DNA of 64,000 bases, from assembly GCF_002192255.1 (NCBI RefSeq), contig NZ_CP021768.1:4110001-4174000 (forward strand). The letters are read 5' to 3'. Shown piece by piece: positions 42,922-50,981 of this stretch. The notes beneath the pieces are model-generated. The model was not told the origin of the DNA and made no database searches. It was given only the letters and a program-made list of their open reading frames with translations. Numbering within the stretch: the stretch's first letter is position 1; each line of letters begins with the position of its first letter. The translations under genes were made by a program, and so were the position numbers. Origin of the DNA: Stenotrophomonas sp. WZN-1 (GTDB lineage: Bacteria > Pseudomonadota > Gammaproteobacteria > Xanthomonadales > Xanthomonadaceae).

Positions 42922-43887
42922 TCACTGCCCGAAAGTCTTTCTCCAATCCGAGGGACTCACGTGCATTGCCCGCTTGAAACTCTGACGAAATGAAACCGCG
43001 CTCTGAAATCCGGCCTTCTCCGCCACCACATCGATCGCCAGCGCTGAACTCTCAAGCAGCTCCTTCGCACGGCGAAGTCGTTCCGCCTGAACCCAGTCAC
43101 CAACGGTCATGCCGGTGACCTTTGCAAACCTGCGAGTGAAGGTTCTCCGGCTCATCGCCACTTTTGACGCCAGACTGTCGATGGAATGATCGTCACCGAG
43201 GTTGCGCCGGACCTCGTCCATCAGACTACTGAGGGCGGCATCCCGCGAGTTGTCTGGGACGGGTTGATCAATGTACTGGGCCTGCCCACCCTCCCGGTGC
43301 GGCGGCAGCACCATCACCCGCGCCACGCGATTGGCCTCTTTCGATCCATAGAGCTTTCGCACCAGGTAGATGCAGCAGTCCAGTCCTGCGCCGGTGCCGG
43401 CCGAAGTGACGAGCCTGTCCTCGTCTACATAGAGTGCGTCCACGTCCAGCTTTACGTTTGGGAATCTACCCTGGAAGTCAGATTCACCTGCCCAGTGGGT
43501 CGCGGCGCGCTTTCCATCCAGAAGGCCTGAATAGGCCAGTGCGTAGGTGCCATAGCAGAGGCCAACGACGTATGCGCCGCGCTCATGGGCGGCGCGCAGT
43601 CCATGCTGAAGCGCCTCGGCGGGCGCCTGCCCCAGCTCCGGCCAACCTGCGATCACAACGACGTCGGCCTCGTCGAGGAGCTCCAGTCCGCCGTCCCCCC
43701 TGATCATCAAGCAGTGCGAAGTCGGCCCGCCGCTGCCCTCAACGGCGACCCGCACCCGGAACTCTGTTCGCCCCTCAAAACACATGCCGAAGATCGCCAG
43801 CGGGACCGACAGGTGAAACGCGCTGACGCCCGGCTGTGCCAGCAGGACGACCTCGGTCGTACGAACAGAGTCTGAGTGGATGGTCAT
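42922..43887 (-). CDS. GlxA/FtrA-type AraC-family transcriptional regulator
   Basis: 321 residues. The N-terminal DJ-1/PfpI-like domain (about 1-190) has the nucleophile elbow YVVGLCYGTYALAYSGLLDG. The C-terminal AraC domain (about 215-321) carries two helix-turn-helix units: IDSLASKVAMSRRTFTRRFA and AIDVVAEKAGFQSAVSFRQS. It starts at ATG 43887 and is divergent from the MBL-hydrolase gene across 99 bases, where a TTGACA at 43909-43914 is visible. It is the likely regulator of the two downstream hydrolase genes. Confidence 0.9.
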   Translation of the reverse strand: MTIHSDSVRTTEVVLLAQPGVSAFHLSVPLAIFGMCFEGRTEFRVRVAVEGSGGPTSHCLMIRGDGGLELLDEADVVVIAGWPELGQAPAEALQHGLRAAHERGAYVVGLCYGTYALAYSGLLDGKRAATHWAGESDFQGRFPNVKLDVDALYVDEDRLVTSAGTGAGLDCCIYLVRKLYGSKEANRVARVMVLPPHREGGQAQYIDQPVPDNSRDAALSSLMDEVRRNLGDDHSIDSLASKVAMSRRTFTRRFAKVTGMTVGDWVQAERLRRAKELLESSALAIDVVAEKAGFQSAVSFRQSFKRAMHVSPSDWRKTFGQ

Positions 43888-43986
43888 TGTGGCCCGATCC
43901 CATCGCTATTTGACATATGGGCCAGTATCTCACGGAAGGCGCCACGCCCACACTTTCCCCATCACATAAGCCTTCAAGGAACTTCA

Positions 43987-44856
43987 ATGAGCAAGCCACT
44001 TCCCGTCGCACTGGGCCTGATGCTGGCCATGGGTGCCCCACTCCACGCATTCGGTGCCGAGGCCAGCCCCAAGGTCTCGATCCAGCAGATCCGCAATGCC
44101 ACCATCAAGGTGACGTATGGCGGCCAGGTCTTCCTGGTCGATCCGATGCTTGCACGCAAGGGAACCTACCCGGGTTTTGCCGGCACTTACCGCAGCCACC
44201 TGCGCAACCCGCTCGTGGAGCTTCCGGAATCCGTTGAGTCCGTGCTGGCCGGTGTCGACGCAGTGCTGGTCAGCCACACCCACCTCGACCACTGGGATGA
44301 TGCTGCCCAGAAGGAAATCCCCAAGTCGCTGCCCATGTTCGTCCAGGACGAAGCGGATGCGGCCCTGCTGCGCAAGCAGGGCTTCAAGGATGTTCGAATT
44401 CTTGGCGCCAACACCGCATTCAACGGCGTCAGGATCAGCAAGGCCGGCGCCCGTCACGGCTCGGAGGAGATGTACGCCATTCCCGACGTGGCCAAGCGGC
44501 TCGGTGCAACCATGGGCTTTGTTTTCCAGCAGGCGGGTTTGAAGACGGTGTATGTTGCCGGCGATACCGTCTGGGAAGCCGAGGTCCGCAGCACGCTGGA
44601 GGCCTTCAAGCCTGACGTGGTGGTTCTCAACACGGGCGATGCGCGGCTCGATGGATTTAATACCGGCATCATCATGGGCAAGGAAGATACGTTGCGCGTT
44701 CACCAGATGTCTCCCAACGCCAAGATCGTGGCGGTGCACATGGATGCGGTCAATCACATGAGCGTCAGCCGCTATGACCTGCAGGACTACGTCATCGAAA
44801 ATGGCATCGAGAGCAGTGTCGTCATTCCGCAGGATGGCGAAGTCATCGACTTCTAA
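43987..44856 (+). CDS. Secreted metallo-beta-lactamase-fold hydrolase (UlaG-like)
   Basis: 289 residues from ATG 43987, with a signal peptide (ALGLMLAMGAPLHAFGAEA). The metal-binding motif HTHLDHWDD is present, followed by the His in GARHGSEE, the Asp in YVAGDTVWE, and a late His in KIVAVHMDAVNHMS. This is the pattern of the UlaG-like branch of the MBL fold, not of classical beta-lactamases. Its stop is followed by the AAAGGAGG site of the next gene, so the two form an operon. The substrate is unknown. Confidence 0.85.
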   Translation: MSKPLPVALGLMLAMGAPLHAFGAEASPKVSIQQIRNATIKVTYGGQVFLVDPMLARKGTYPGFAGTYRSHLRNPLVELPESVESVLAGVDAVLVSHTHLDHWDDAAQKEIPKSLPMFVQDEADAALLRKQGFKDVRILGANTAFNGVRISKAGARHGSEEMYAIPDVAKRLGATMGFVFQQAGLKTVYVAGDTVWEAEVRSTLEAFKPDVVVLNTGDARLDGFNTGIIMGKEDTLRVHQMSPNAKIVAVHMDAVNHMSVSRYDLQDYVIENGIESSVVIPQDGEVIDF

Positions 44857-44866
44857 AGGAGGATGT

Positions 44867-45352
44867 ATGAAAGCGCTTGTTGTGATTGATATCCAGAATG
44901 ACTACTTTGCTGGCGGCCGCTTCCCGCTGGAAGGCGCAGAGGAAGCACTCCAGAACGCGCTGGTACTGATCCAGACCGCGCACGACAACAACGATCTGGT
45001 CGTGGTAGTACAGCATCAGGCACCCGCTGGCGCGCCCTTCTTCGAGACCGGCAGCGTCGGCGCCGATCTGCATCCGTCCATTCAATCGGCGATGCGGAAC
45101 TCCCCTTTGGTGGTCAAGCATGAGGCGGATAGCTTTCTGCGAACCAACCTCGCCGAGCTGCTCCGGCAGTACAAGGTGGACACCATCGATCTGGTCGGCA
45201 TGATGACCCAGCATTGCGTCACTCACACAGCCCTTTCACCGGAGGCAGTGGGCTACCCGGTGACGATCCACGCTGACGCGTGCGCCGCCCCAACCCGTGC
45301 ACTGAGTGCGTTGGCCCTGAGCGGGCTGAAGGCCCGCCACTCGGTCGTCTGA
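44867..45352 (+). CDS. Isochorismatase-family cysteine hydrolase
   Basis: 161 residues. The catalytic triad of the family is recognisable: Asp in LVVIDIQNDYF, Lys in VVKHEADSF, and Cys in GMMTQHCVTHTAL. Members cleave nicotinamide, ureidoacrylate or similar amides. The start ATG 44867 is the one in frame with the domain and lies four bases after GGAGG; an ATG at 44863 is out of frame. It is co-transcribed with the MBL hydrolase and probably controlled by the divergent AraC regulator. Nothing shows which amide is the substrate. Confidence 0.88.
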   Translation: MKALVVIDIQNDYFAGGRFPLEGAEEALQNALVLIQTAHDNNDLVVVVQHQAPAGAPFFETGSVGADLHPSIQSAMRNSPLVVKHEADSFLRTNLAELLRQYKVDTIDLVGMMTQHCVTHTALSPEAVGYPVTIHADACAAPTRALSALALSGLKARHSVV

Positions 45353-45469
45353 TAGGCATCAAGCGCCCTGGCACGTCACCGTCCAGGGCGCGTGCAGAGG
45401 AGACAAGCACCTAGGGCTTCACGGAGTGGCATCGAATGGATTCACCACTCTGGAGAACGAACTTCCCAT

Positions 45470-45493
45470 GTCCGCTTCCGGCCAGAAGCGGAC
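45470..45493. repeat. Hairpin repeat GTCCGCTTC-N6-GAAGCGGAC, right copy
   Basis: Identical over 24 bases to the copy at 42800-42823. It lies about 120 bases after the isochorismatase gene. Confidence 0.85.
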
Positions 45494-45561
45494 GCTCGCA
45501 ATATCTTCACCAGGCCCAATCACGAAGCGGTCTTGCCCTCAAATAATTTTCGTGCCGGTCC

Positions 45562-45927
45562 CTACTTGAACATCTCCAGCAAATCCTTGTCTTCATGCCG
45601 CTGCTCCCACGTGGAGAGAAAGCAGAAGCTCACACCACCTTGCATGGCAGCCTTCTGGAACCCCGCCAGTTCCTCCTTTGTAACCGGGTACTCAACCGGA
45701 TCAAAGTGCAGAATCCCCCACGGCTTGACGAAAGAGAACCCAGGCATGAGTTCCGAGAAGATCGCCTTGAGCTGGGGCCGGAGAATGGAGAAGTCCTTGA
45801 TCGGACCCGCGCGATTGCCAAGCGCGTGACACTGGCGACGAATGGTTCTGTCTCCACCGACCAAGCGCGCAATGAAATGGTCCTGGTGTACTTGGACGTA
45901 GATCAGCTGGCGGCGAAAAATCCTCAT
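45562..45927 (-). CDS. Small unknown protein
   Basis: 121 residues from ATG 45927 with GAAAGGG just upstream. I do not recognise it. The N-terminus is basic (MRIFRRQLIYVQVHQDHFIA); a central segment (ILRPQLKAIFSELMPGF, PWGILHFDPVEYPVTKEEL) and a C-terminal acidic end follow. A weak likeness in length and opening strand pattern to small YjaA-type proteins was considered, but is not strong enough to name it. It lies downstream of the DUF998 gene on the same strand. Confidence 0.55.
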   Translation of the reverse strand: MRIFRRQLIYVQVHQDHFIARLVGGDRTIRRQCHALGNRAGPIKDFSILRPQLKAIFSELMPGFSFVKPWGILHFDPVEYPVTKEELAGFQKAAMQGGVSFCFLSTWEQRHEDKDLLEMFK

Positions 45928-45982
45928 CCCTTTCTCAACTCCACGCCCTCAGTCGTCGCCCATGTGTCTGCATATCCTTCCA

Positions 45983-46585
45983 TCAATGCGCTGGCTGCGT
46001 CCATAGCGCGCTTGAACCGCGGCGCACCAGATATAGCGCAACCAGGAATGGCCACAGCGAGTTGATCGACGAGAACAGCCGCTGGGTCAGCCCTCTGAAG
46101 CCGTCCGGGTCCGCGCCCACCACGTTCAACCAGAGATAGACGATGCCCGCGATGCTCACCAAAGCGGTCACGGCGTACGCCCTTCGGTTGGAAGACCACG
46201 CGCTCAATTCGATGTGCGACATCGCCGGTGCAATGATGTTTGCGATACCGATGGTGTAGAAACCGTGCATCGGATGGCCCATGGGCCAGAGCCCTTTGGT
46301 CAGCATCGAGATGCCAAAGACCAACCAGCAGATTGCACCTACGGCAATCCGGCGGCCGGACTCCCGCCATACCCCGATGGAGAACGTCACGAAGCCGACA
46401 CCGGAGCCGATGGCGGCGATCCTGCCGCAGATGCTTGCGAGCGTCGGCGCCTGCAGCAGCTCGCTGGCGTGCTGTGCAAGCGGGTTGTAGCCCGGCGCGA
46501 ACACGGCGGCAACGCTGGTCCAGAACAGGAACCATGGAAGCGGGACCAGACCCGCGCAGAGAAGCAGTCGGCTGCGGCGTGACAC
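45983..46585 (-). CDS. DUF998 family membrane protein (GTG start)
   Basis: 200 residues from GTG 46585, which follows AAGGA; a longer frame to 46735 has a non-membrane extension without a ribosome site. Six hydrophobic helices are visible, beginning LLLCAGLVPLPWFLFWTSVA, with LLQAPTLASICGRIAAIGSG and PMGHPMHGFYTIGIANIIAP. The GHPMHGF loop and the spacing fit the DUF998 family of membrane proteins of unknown function. Confidence 0.75.
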   Translation of the reverse strand: MSRRSRLLLCAGLVPLPWFLFWTSVAAVFAPGYNPLAQHASELLQAPTLASICGRIAAIGSGVGFVTFSIGVWRESGRRIAVGAICWLVFGISMLTKGLWPMGHPMHGFYTIGIANIIAPAMSHIELSAWSSNRRAYAVTALVSIAGIVYLWLNVVGADPDGFRGLTQRLFSSINSLWPFLVALYLVRRGSSALWTQPAH

Positions 46586-47229
46586 GTACGGTGGTCCTTG
46601 TTTGGCCTGCGCCAGTGGGTGGAATCCAGACGAACGCTGCAGAACCTTCCTACTGCGGGCAGGACGATCGTGAGTGACTACAGCAGTAGTCAGATTGCGC
46701 GCGGCACTCGGTAGGTTCAATAGGCAGGAAGTCATTTAAACCATCCAGCCGGTGTCGCAGCGGTTCGGTTGCATGAGCGATCACACATGCCCGATGGGCG
46801 AGTGCTGTCGCATTTGCCGCACCTCACATCTCTGACGGAAGGTTCTGACGACTCCGTTCCAGAAGTGCCGTTCCGCCTAGCAGGCCAAGGCTCTCGCCGC
46901 TTCCGGCGCTATGCGACAATGCCAAAAGCGTCTCGGGTTTTGGCGGCATTGACCCCTACCCGTTGGCATTCCGCACAACAGCAGGTAATCGTTACTGCGC
47001 CACCGTGCATCGGTGGCCGGGACTCGAAAACCCGTTGTTGTGATGAAGTTTGCGCTTGCCAGCCGGCATCACCTTGCGTGGTGCCGGCTGGCAATCCGTC
47101 TGCCGGCTATGGCGGGCGGGGCGTGGGGGCCTCGTGCCCACCGGCGATCATCACACACCGGTTTTCGAGCCACGCTCTGCCCGCCACCTTTATCGGTGGC
47201 GGCGTCCGCCTGCATGCACGGAGCCCGCC
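46586..47229. other. Long intergenic region with a candidate structured RNA leader
   Basis: 644 bases without a supported gene in the left part (46586-46990). The right part (46999-47229) is dense with complementary segments and ends eight bases before the next start codon; it is described as its own feature. No SMAG repeat is seen. The short frames present here overlap the hairpins and lack ribosome sites. Confidence 0.6.
46999..47229 (+). ncRNA. Candidate structured 5' leader of the downstream small gene
   Basis: Four helices can be drawn. Hairpin A (46999-47017) has arms GCCACCG/CGGTGGC. A closing helix pairs CTCGAAAACC (47023-47032) with GGTTTTCGAG (47160-47169). Inside it, an 11-base hairpin GCCAGCCGGCA / TGCCGGCTGGC lies at about 47057-47091. 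Hairpin C (47181-47202) has arms CCGCCACC/GGTGGCGG, the same stem core as A. The start codon follows at 47230. It is read from sequence only. Confidence 0.5.
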
Positions 47230-47586
47230 ATGACCACGCCACACTCCCCGCCCCCGCGCCCCATCCAGGAAGCGCCCTCGGCCGCTCCGGCCCTGGCCCC
47301 CAACAGCCTCATCGCCATCCTGCACGCCATCGGCGCGGGCGCTGCGGCCGACGGCCAGCCCTGGCCCGAGCGGCACCATCTACGCAGCCGGCAGATGGCG
47401 TTGTCCGACGCTGACTGCGCACTTACCGGCCAGCGCATCGTGCAGGAGATCCTGCTGGCGGCCGAGCGCACGCGCCAGAACGGCGAACCAGAGCAGTACG
47501 TGGGCGACCGGGTGATGGAGGGGCTGGTGATGGCCGATCTGGCGCTGACCGCCTTCATCCACGAGCGGATGCGACCCAAGGACTGA
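47230..47586 (+). CDS. Small unknown protein with a structured leader
   Basis: 118 residues from ATG 47230. The N-terminal 35 residues are Pro/Ala-rich and look disordered (TTPHSPPPRPIQEAPSAAPA). The rest is helical, ending ERTRQNGEPEQYVGDRVMEG and LVMADLALTAFIHERMRPK. I do not recognise a family, although the size and two-part layout recall small unannotated pseudomonad proteins that also have structured upstream regions. The upstream frame (from 47050) crosses the RNA helices and is not coding. No ribosome site stands out (GGAG at 47219-47222). Confidence 0.6.
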   Translation: MTTPHSPPPRPIQEAPSAAPALAPNSLIAILHAIGAGAAADGQPWPERHHLRSRQMALSDADCALTGQRIVQEILLAAERTRQNGEPEQYVGDRVMEGLVMADLALTAFIHERMRPKD

Positions 47587-47632
47587 GCGCGCTTATGGCG
47601 ATGGGTTTTCTGCCTGTGTGCGGGGGTGACGA

Positions 47633-48112
47633 ATGAAGATGCACGGCCTGGCCGCTGCGGTGGTGTGCATCGCGGTGATTGGCGCGATGTGGGTGGAGTG
47701 GCCCGAGCCAGCGGGCGATCAGGTGTGGGCCTACCAGAAGCTACGACCGGCCGATTACCGCCAGCTGCACGGTGATGCGCTCGGCTTCGTTACCGCGAAG
47801 GCATACGAGGGCTTTGAACTGCACGCGCGCCATGCCGGGGCAACGTCCTTCGAGATCCGGTGCAAGGGCGTTGTGGTGATGGACGTAGAGAACGCGCCCT
47901 CGCGCGTGCTGATCCGGATGCCTGCCGATGCACGGTGGCGGGCACCGGATATTGAGCGCCTGCGCAGCAACTTCGAGCGCTGGCTGGATCTGCACCAGAG
48001 CCAGGGGCGGTTGCTGGTGGAAAGCGCGGGGCCTTCGTGGGTTGAGGCGCGGTTTGGGCGCTTCAATGGGTTGGTGCCTGATGAGCAGCGGTGTCTGCTT
48101 GGGGGCGAGTAA
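47633..48112 (+). CDS. Unknown protein with an N-terminal membrane anchor
   Basis: 159 residues. One N-terminal hydrophobic segment (LAAAVVCIAVIGAMWV) anchors or exports it, and the rest is soluble (ADYRQLHGDALGFVTAKAYE, GATSFEIRCKGVVVMDVENA). The C-terminal segment SWVEARFGRFNGLVPDEQRC has a decayed relative at about 49177-49242 in the same orientation. The function is unknown. It may be co-transcribed with the small gene 46 bases upstream. Confidence 0.62.
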   Translation: MKMHGLAAAVVCIAVIGAMWVEWPEPAGDQVWAYQKLRPADYRQLHGDALGFVTAKAYEGFELHARHAGATSFEIRCKGVVVMDVENAPSRVLIRMPADARWRAPDIERLRSNFERWLDLHQSQGRLLVESAGPSWVEARFGRFNGLVPDEQRCLLGGE

Positions 48113-48302
48113 GACACGCTAGGCAAGCAGACTGTTGCGGATTGCGAATCTGGACACTGCCATCAGTCACTGGCCAGAACTCCCTTAGCCACTTTGCCAG
48201 CAATCCGAGGTAGATACCCACAGGGCGCCTGTGCATGATGCTGAACTTGGATTCCCTCGCCTCCGTAACCTTGCTCACCGCGCCGCTGGCATGGGCTGCG
48301 GT

Positions 48303-49043
48303 CTAACCCTCACTTGACTCGGATGCCTGACTCTTCGAAAGCTCATGTCCTGTAGCCGCAGCTGAAGTCCGCAGGGCACGCTCAAAAGCCTCTAGAAGGC
48401 CGCCAAAGTTTGTGGGCACCAAGACGACGGGCTTACCCGAGCTCGGAGTAAAGCCCAACAGTGCGTTGACTTCTACGCCGGGGTCCACGTTGTGATCGTG
48501 CGCGGCAAGCACCGCCGCCAGATACTTCCGCATGCCCTCGCCGGTTACACCTGTTCCGTGCGAGAAAAGGTCTTCGGATCTGTGCGGGAAAGGAGTCGAA
48601 TCGGCTTCGGTGAGATACTCGTACGCCCGGACAAAGCCCAGTGAGCCCCTGACAAAGGGCATCCTGTGGGGCGGATAACCGTCTACTCGAGCATCGTCAG
48701 TGGCCACCACGTACTGTTGGATTGTAATGTCGTCACCTTGTAACCAGCACGCAAAGTGGGCATAGGCAGACAGCTCGGCGAGATCATGATTGGCCCATAG
48801 TGCATCCATCAGATTTTTTCGAGCCGGCTTCTTATGGGCCTCCTCGAAGAACCCGCGCCTTTCACGCTTGAACTCCATCAGAAACCATCGACCTTCCTCT
48901 CCCTGACCGATCAAATCACCGATGAGGTGGTCAAGGAAAGATTGTGCTGTTGCGAGCAACCGTGCGCCGACCCGACCAACCTCAGCGTCTTTGTAGCCCC
49001 AGGCATACAGGAACAGCCCAAGTGCGTTGTTCTCGTGAAGCAT
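48303..49043 (-). CDS. Unknown protein with a possible PD-(D/E)xK nuclease-like core
   Basis: 246 residues, less G+C-rich than its neighbours. The start at 49043 has AAGGAGG ten bases upstream. Near the N-terminus, LIGDLIGQGEEGRWFLMEFK is followed by RERRGFFEEAHKK: an Asp, then a hydrophobic strand ending E-F-K, which is the layout of PD-(D/E)xK nuclease active sites. No other motif is recognised, and proteins of this kind also exist without activity. The gene lies in a segment flanked by diverged repeats and a paralogue remnant, which suggests insertion. A defence-related role is possible but not shown. Confidence 0.6.
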   Translation of the reverse strand: MLHENNALGLFLYAWGYKDAEVGRVGARLLATAQSFLDHLIGDLIGQGEEGRWFLMEFKRERRGFFEEAHKKPARKNLMDALWANHDLAELSAYAHFACWLQGDDITIQQYVVATDDARVDGYPPHRMPFVRGSLGFVRAYEYLTEADSTPFPHRSEDLFSHGTGVTGEGMRKYLAAVLAAHDHNVDPGVEVNALLGFTPSSGKPVVLVPTNFGGLLEAFERALRTSAAATGHELSKSQASESSEG

Positions 49044-49357
49044 CTGGTCATGCCCTCCTTGGTCGCGGCTTTGTCACGACTCTAGCAAGGAGGCGATGAA
49101 AATGCGCGTCGCAATGCTGCCGCCGGCGCGAACCCGCCATCGCTTATCACCGGGATACCCTCAGTTAAGCAGGCCGCACTGGATCCAGGTGCGGTTTGGA
49201 CGCGTCAAAGACCCGGGGGCCGCTGAACCGCGATGTCTATTCAAGACGCCGGGCAACCCTTGACCAGAATCCCCCTAGCCGTTTCACCCGCAATACCCGA
49301 TGGTTCCCTGCGGAACGCCTGCCGCACCATCAAGCGTCTCTCTGCAGGAAACCACAC
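49044..49357. other. Intergenic region with a decayed paralogue fragment
   Basis: 314 bases. A 55-codon open frame starts at ATG 49096 with AAGGAGG upstream and runs to TGA 49261-49263. Part of its translation (HWIQVRFGRVKDPGAAEPRC) resembles the C-terminus of the 47633-48112 protein, so it is better read as a remnant than as a new gene. The rest carries the comM promoter region. Confidence 0.55.
49177..49263 (+). pseudogene. C-terminal remnant related to the 47633-48112 protein
   Basis: The frame gives HWIQVRFGRVKDPGAAEPRC-L, against SWVEARFGRFNGLVPDEQRC-L in the intact gene; W, RFGR, E and RCL align. Downstream, 34 bases at 49261-49294 match 48171-48204 at 25 positions, mostly with transitions. 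The N-terminal part of the copy is missing. Confidence 0.55.
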
Positions 49358-50857
49358 ATGAGCCTGGCGCTGGTCCACAGCCGTGCCCGCGCCGGGGTCG
49401 ACGCCCCGCTGGTGCGGGTGGAAGTGCACCTCTCTGGCGGCCTGCCTGCCACCCAGATTGTCGGCCTGGCCGAGACCAGCGTGCGCGAATCGCGCGAGCG
49501 CGTGCGTGCCGCCCTGCTCTGCGCGCGCTTCGACTTTCCGCAGCGGCGCATCACCCTGAACCTCGCGCCCGCCGACCTGCCCAAAGAAGGTGGGCGTTAC
49601 GACCTGGCGATCGCACTGGGCATTCTGGCGGCCAGCGGCCAGGTCGATCCGCAGTCGCTGCTGCAGTACGAATTCCTGGGCGAGTTGGGCCTGACCGGTG
49701 AGCTGCGCCCGGTGGCCGGCGCGCTGCCGGCGGCGATTGCGGCGGCCGAAGCCGGGCGCATCCTGGTGGTGCCGCCGGGCAATGCCGCCGAGGCTGCGTT
49801 GGCCGAGCACGCTGATGTGCGGGTAGCGCGTACGTTGCTGGAGTGCTGCGCTGGGTTGGGGAACCCACGCCTGCTGCCGCCAGTAGAGCGTGTGGACACA
49901 ACGCCGTTGCCACTGCCGGATCTGGCCGACGTGCGCGGGCAGGCGCATGCACGGCGTGCATTGGAGGTCGCCGCAGCGGGTGGGCACCATCTATTGCTGA
50001 TCGGTAGCCCTGGCTGCGGCAAGACGCTGTTGGCTTCGCGCCTGCCCAGCCTGCTGCCGGACACCGAGGAAGCCGAGGCGTTACAGCTGGCCGCGATTGC
50101 CTCGGTGAGTGGTGAAGGGCTGGACCCACGGCGCTGGCGGCAACGGCCTTTCCGATCCCCACATCACAGTGCCAGTGCGACGGCGCTGGTGGGTGGCGGC
50201 AATCCTCCCTGCCCCGGCGAAATCTCGCTGGCCCATCATGGCGTGCTGTTCCTGGACGAGCTTCCGGAGTGGAACCGCAGCGCGTTGGAAACCCTGCGCG
50301 AGCCGCTGGAATCCGGCCACATCCGCATCGCCCGCGCGGCGCGGAGCGTGCAGTATCCCGCGCGGTTCCAGCTGGTGGCGGCGATGAACCCTTGCCCGTG
50401 TGGCTGGGCCGGTGACCGCAGCAACCGCTGCCTGTGCAGTGACGAGCGTATCAACCGCTACCGCGCGCGCGTGTCCGGTCCGTTGCTGGACCGTATCGAC
50501 CTGCATATCAGCGTGGCGCGCATGGACGCGATGGAGCTACGGGAGAGCACGCCGCTGGGTGAGCCCAGTGCTGCGGTACGTGCACGGGTGGAAGCCGCGC
50601 ATGCCCGGCAGCGGGCGCGTGGCGGGCTCAACGCACATCTACCGCCGGCTGCGCTGCGCGCGTGCACAAAATTGAGTGAGGCCGATCAGGATCTGCTGGA
50701 GCAGGCGATTGAGCGGCTGCAGCTTTCCGCACGGGCGATGCACCGGATTCTACGGGTCGCTCGCACCATTGCTGATCTGGCGGGTTGTAAAGCGATCCAG
50801 ACGGCGCATCTGGCTGAGGCGATTGGTTACCGGCAGTTGGATCGGGGAAAGCCTTAG
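49358..50857 (+). CDS. comM: ComM/YifB-type AAA+ ATPase
   Basis: 499 residues. The N-terminal ChlI-like domain (about 1-170; LVRVEVHLSGGLPATQIVGL) is followed by the AAA+ Mg-chelatase-type core with Walker A GSPGCGKTLLASRLP and Walker B GVLFLDELPEWNRSAL, then AAMNPCPCGWAGD with its Cys pattern. ComM promotes integration of DNA during natural transformation by branch migration. The ATG at 49358 follows AGGAAA. The long upstream frame is not conserved. It stands alone. Confidence 0.94.
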   Translation: MSLALVHSRARAGVDAPLVRVEVHLSGGLPATQIVGLAETSVRESRERVRAALLCARFDFPQRRITLNLAPADLPKEGGRYDLAIALGILAASGQVDPQSLLQYEFLGELGLTGELRPVAGALPAAIAAAEAGRILVVPPGNAAEAALAEHADVRVARTLLECCAGLGNPRLLPPVERVDTTPLPLPDLADVRGQAHARRALEVAAAGGHHLLLIGSPGCGKTLLASRLPSLLPDTEEAEALQLAAIASVSGEGLDPRRWRQRPFRSPHHSASATALVGGGNPPCPGEISLAHHGVLFLDELPEWNRSALETLREPLESGHIRIARAARSVQYPARFQLVAAMNPCPCGWAGDRSNRCLCSDERINRYRARVSGPLLDRIDLHISVARMDAMELRESTPLGEPSAAVRARVEAAHARQRARGGLNAHLPPAALRACTKLSEADQDLLEQAIERLQLSARAMHRILRVARTIADLAGCKAIQTAHLAEAIGYRQLDRGKP

Positions 50858-50880
50858 AAATGCCGGTCGGGTTGGCTATT

Positions 50881-50970
50881 GGTAGAGTCGACCGTTGGTC
50901 GACTCTCGCGCGAAGCGCGGCCTTCTGAGAGGTAGATGCGAAGAGCGGTCGACTAACAGTCGACCCTACC
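50881..50970. repeat. SMAG-type palindromes after comM
   Basis: GTAGAGTCGACC/GGTCGACTC at 50882-50906, and a GGTCGACT/AGTCGACC copy ending CTACC at about 50947-50970, between convergent genes. Confidence 0.8.
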
Positions 50971-50981
50971 AAGGGCAGGCT

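Noticed and set aside
43909..43937. Strong promoter from TTGACA in the AraC/MBL gap
   Set aside because: TTGACA is present but no acceptable -10 lies 16-18 bases downstream, so a full promoter is not claimed.
43987..44856. MBL-fold protein as a beta-lactamase resistance gene
   Set aside because: The motif order is that of UlaG-like hydrolases (HTHLDHWDD with a GDTVWE segment), and it pairs with an isochorismatase gene, not with resistance genes.
45924..46005. A 26-codon minus-strand frame whose end overlaps the start of the 45562-45927 gene
   Set aside because: The overlap looks like coupling, but there is no ribosome site or conserved feature, and the frame is the end of a shadow of the DUF998 gene.
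47023..47169. Possible tRNA-like sequence, from the CTCGAAAACC motif
   Set aside because: No acceptor or anticodon arm can be drawn and the complementary copy is 130 bases away; a long-range helix explains it better.
49096..49263. A new 55-codon gene with a good ribosome site
   Set aside because: Part of the translation aligns with the C-terminus of a neighbouring protein, so a remnant is the simpler reading.
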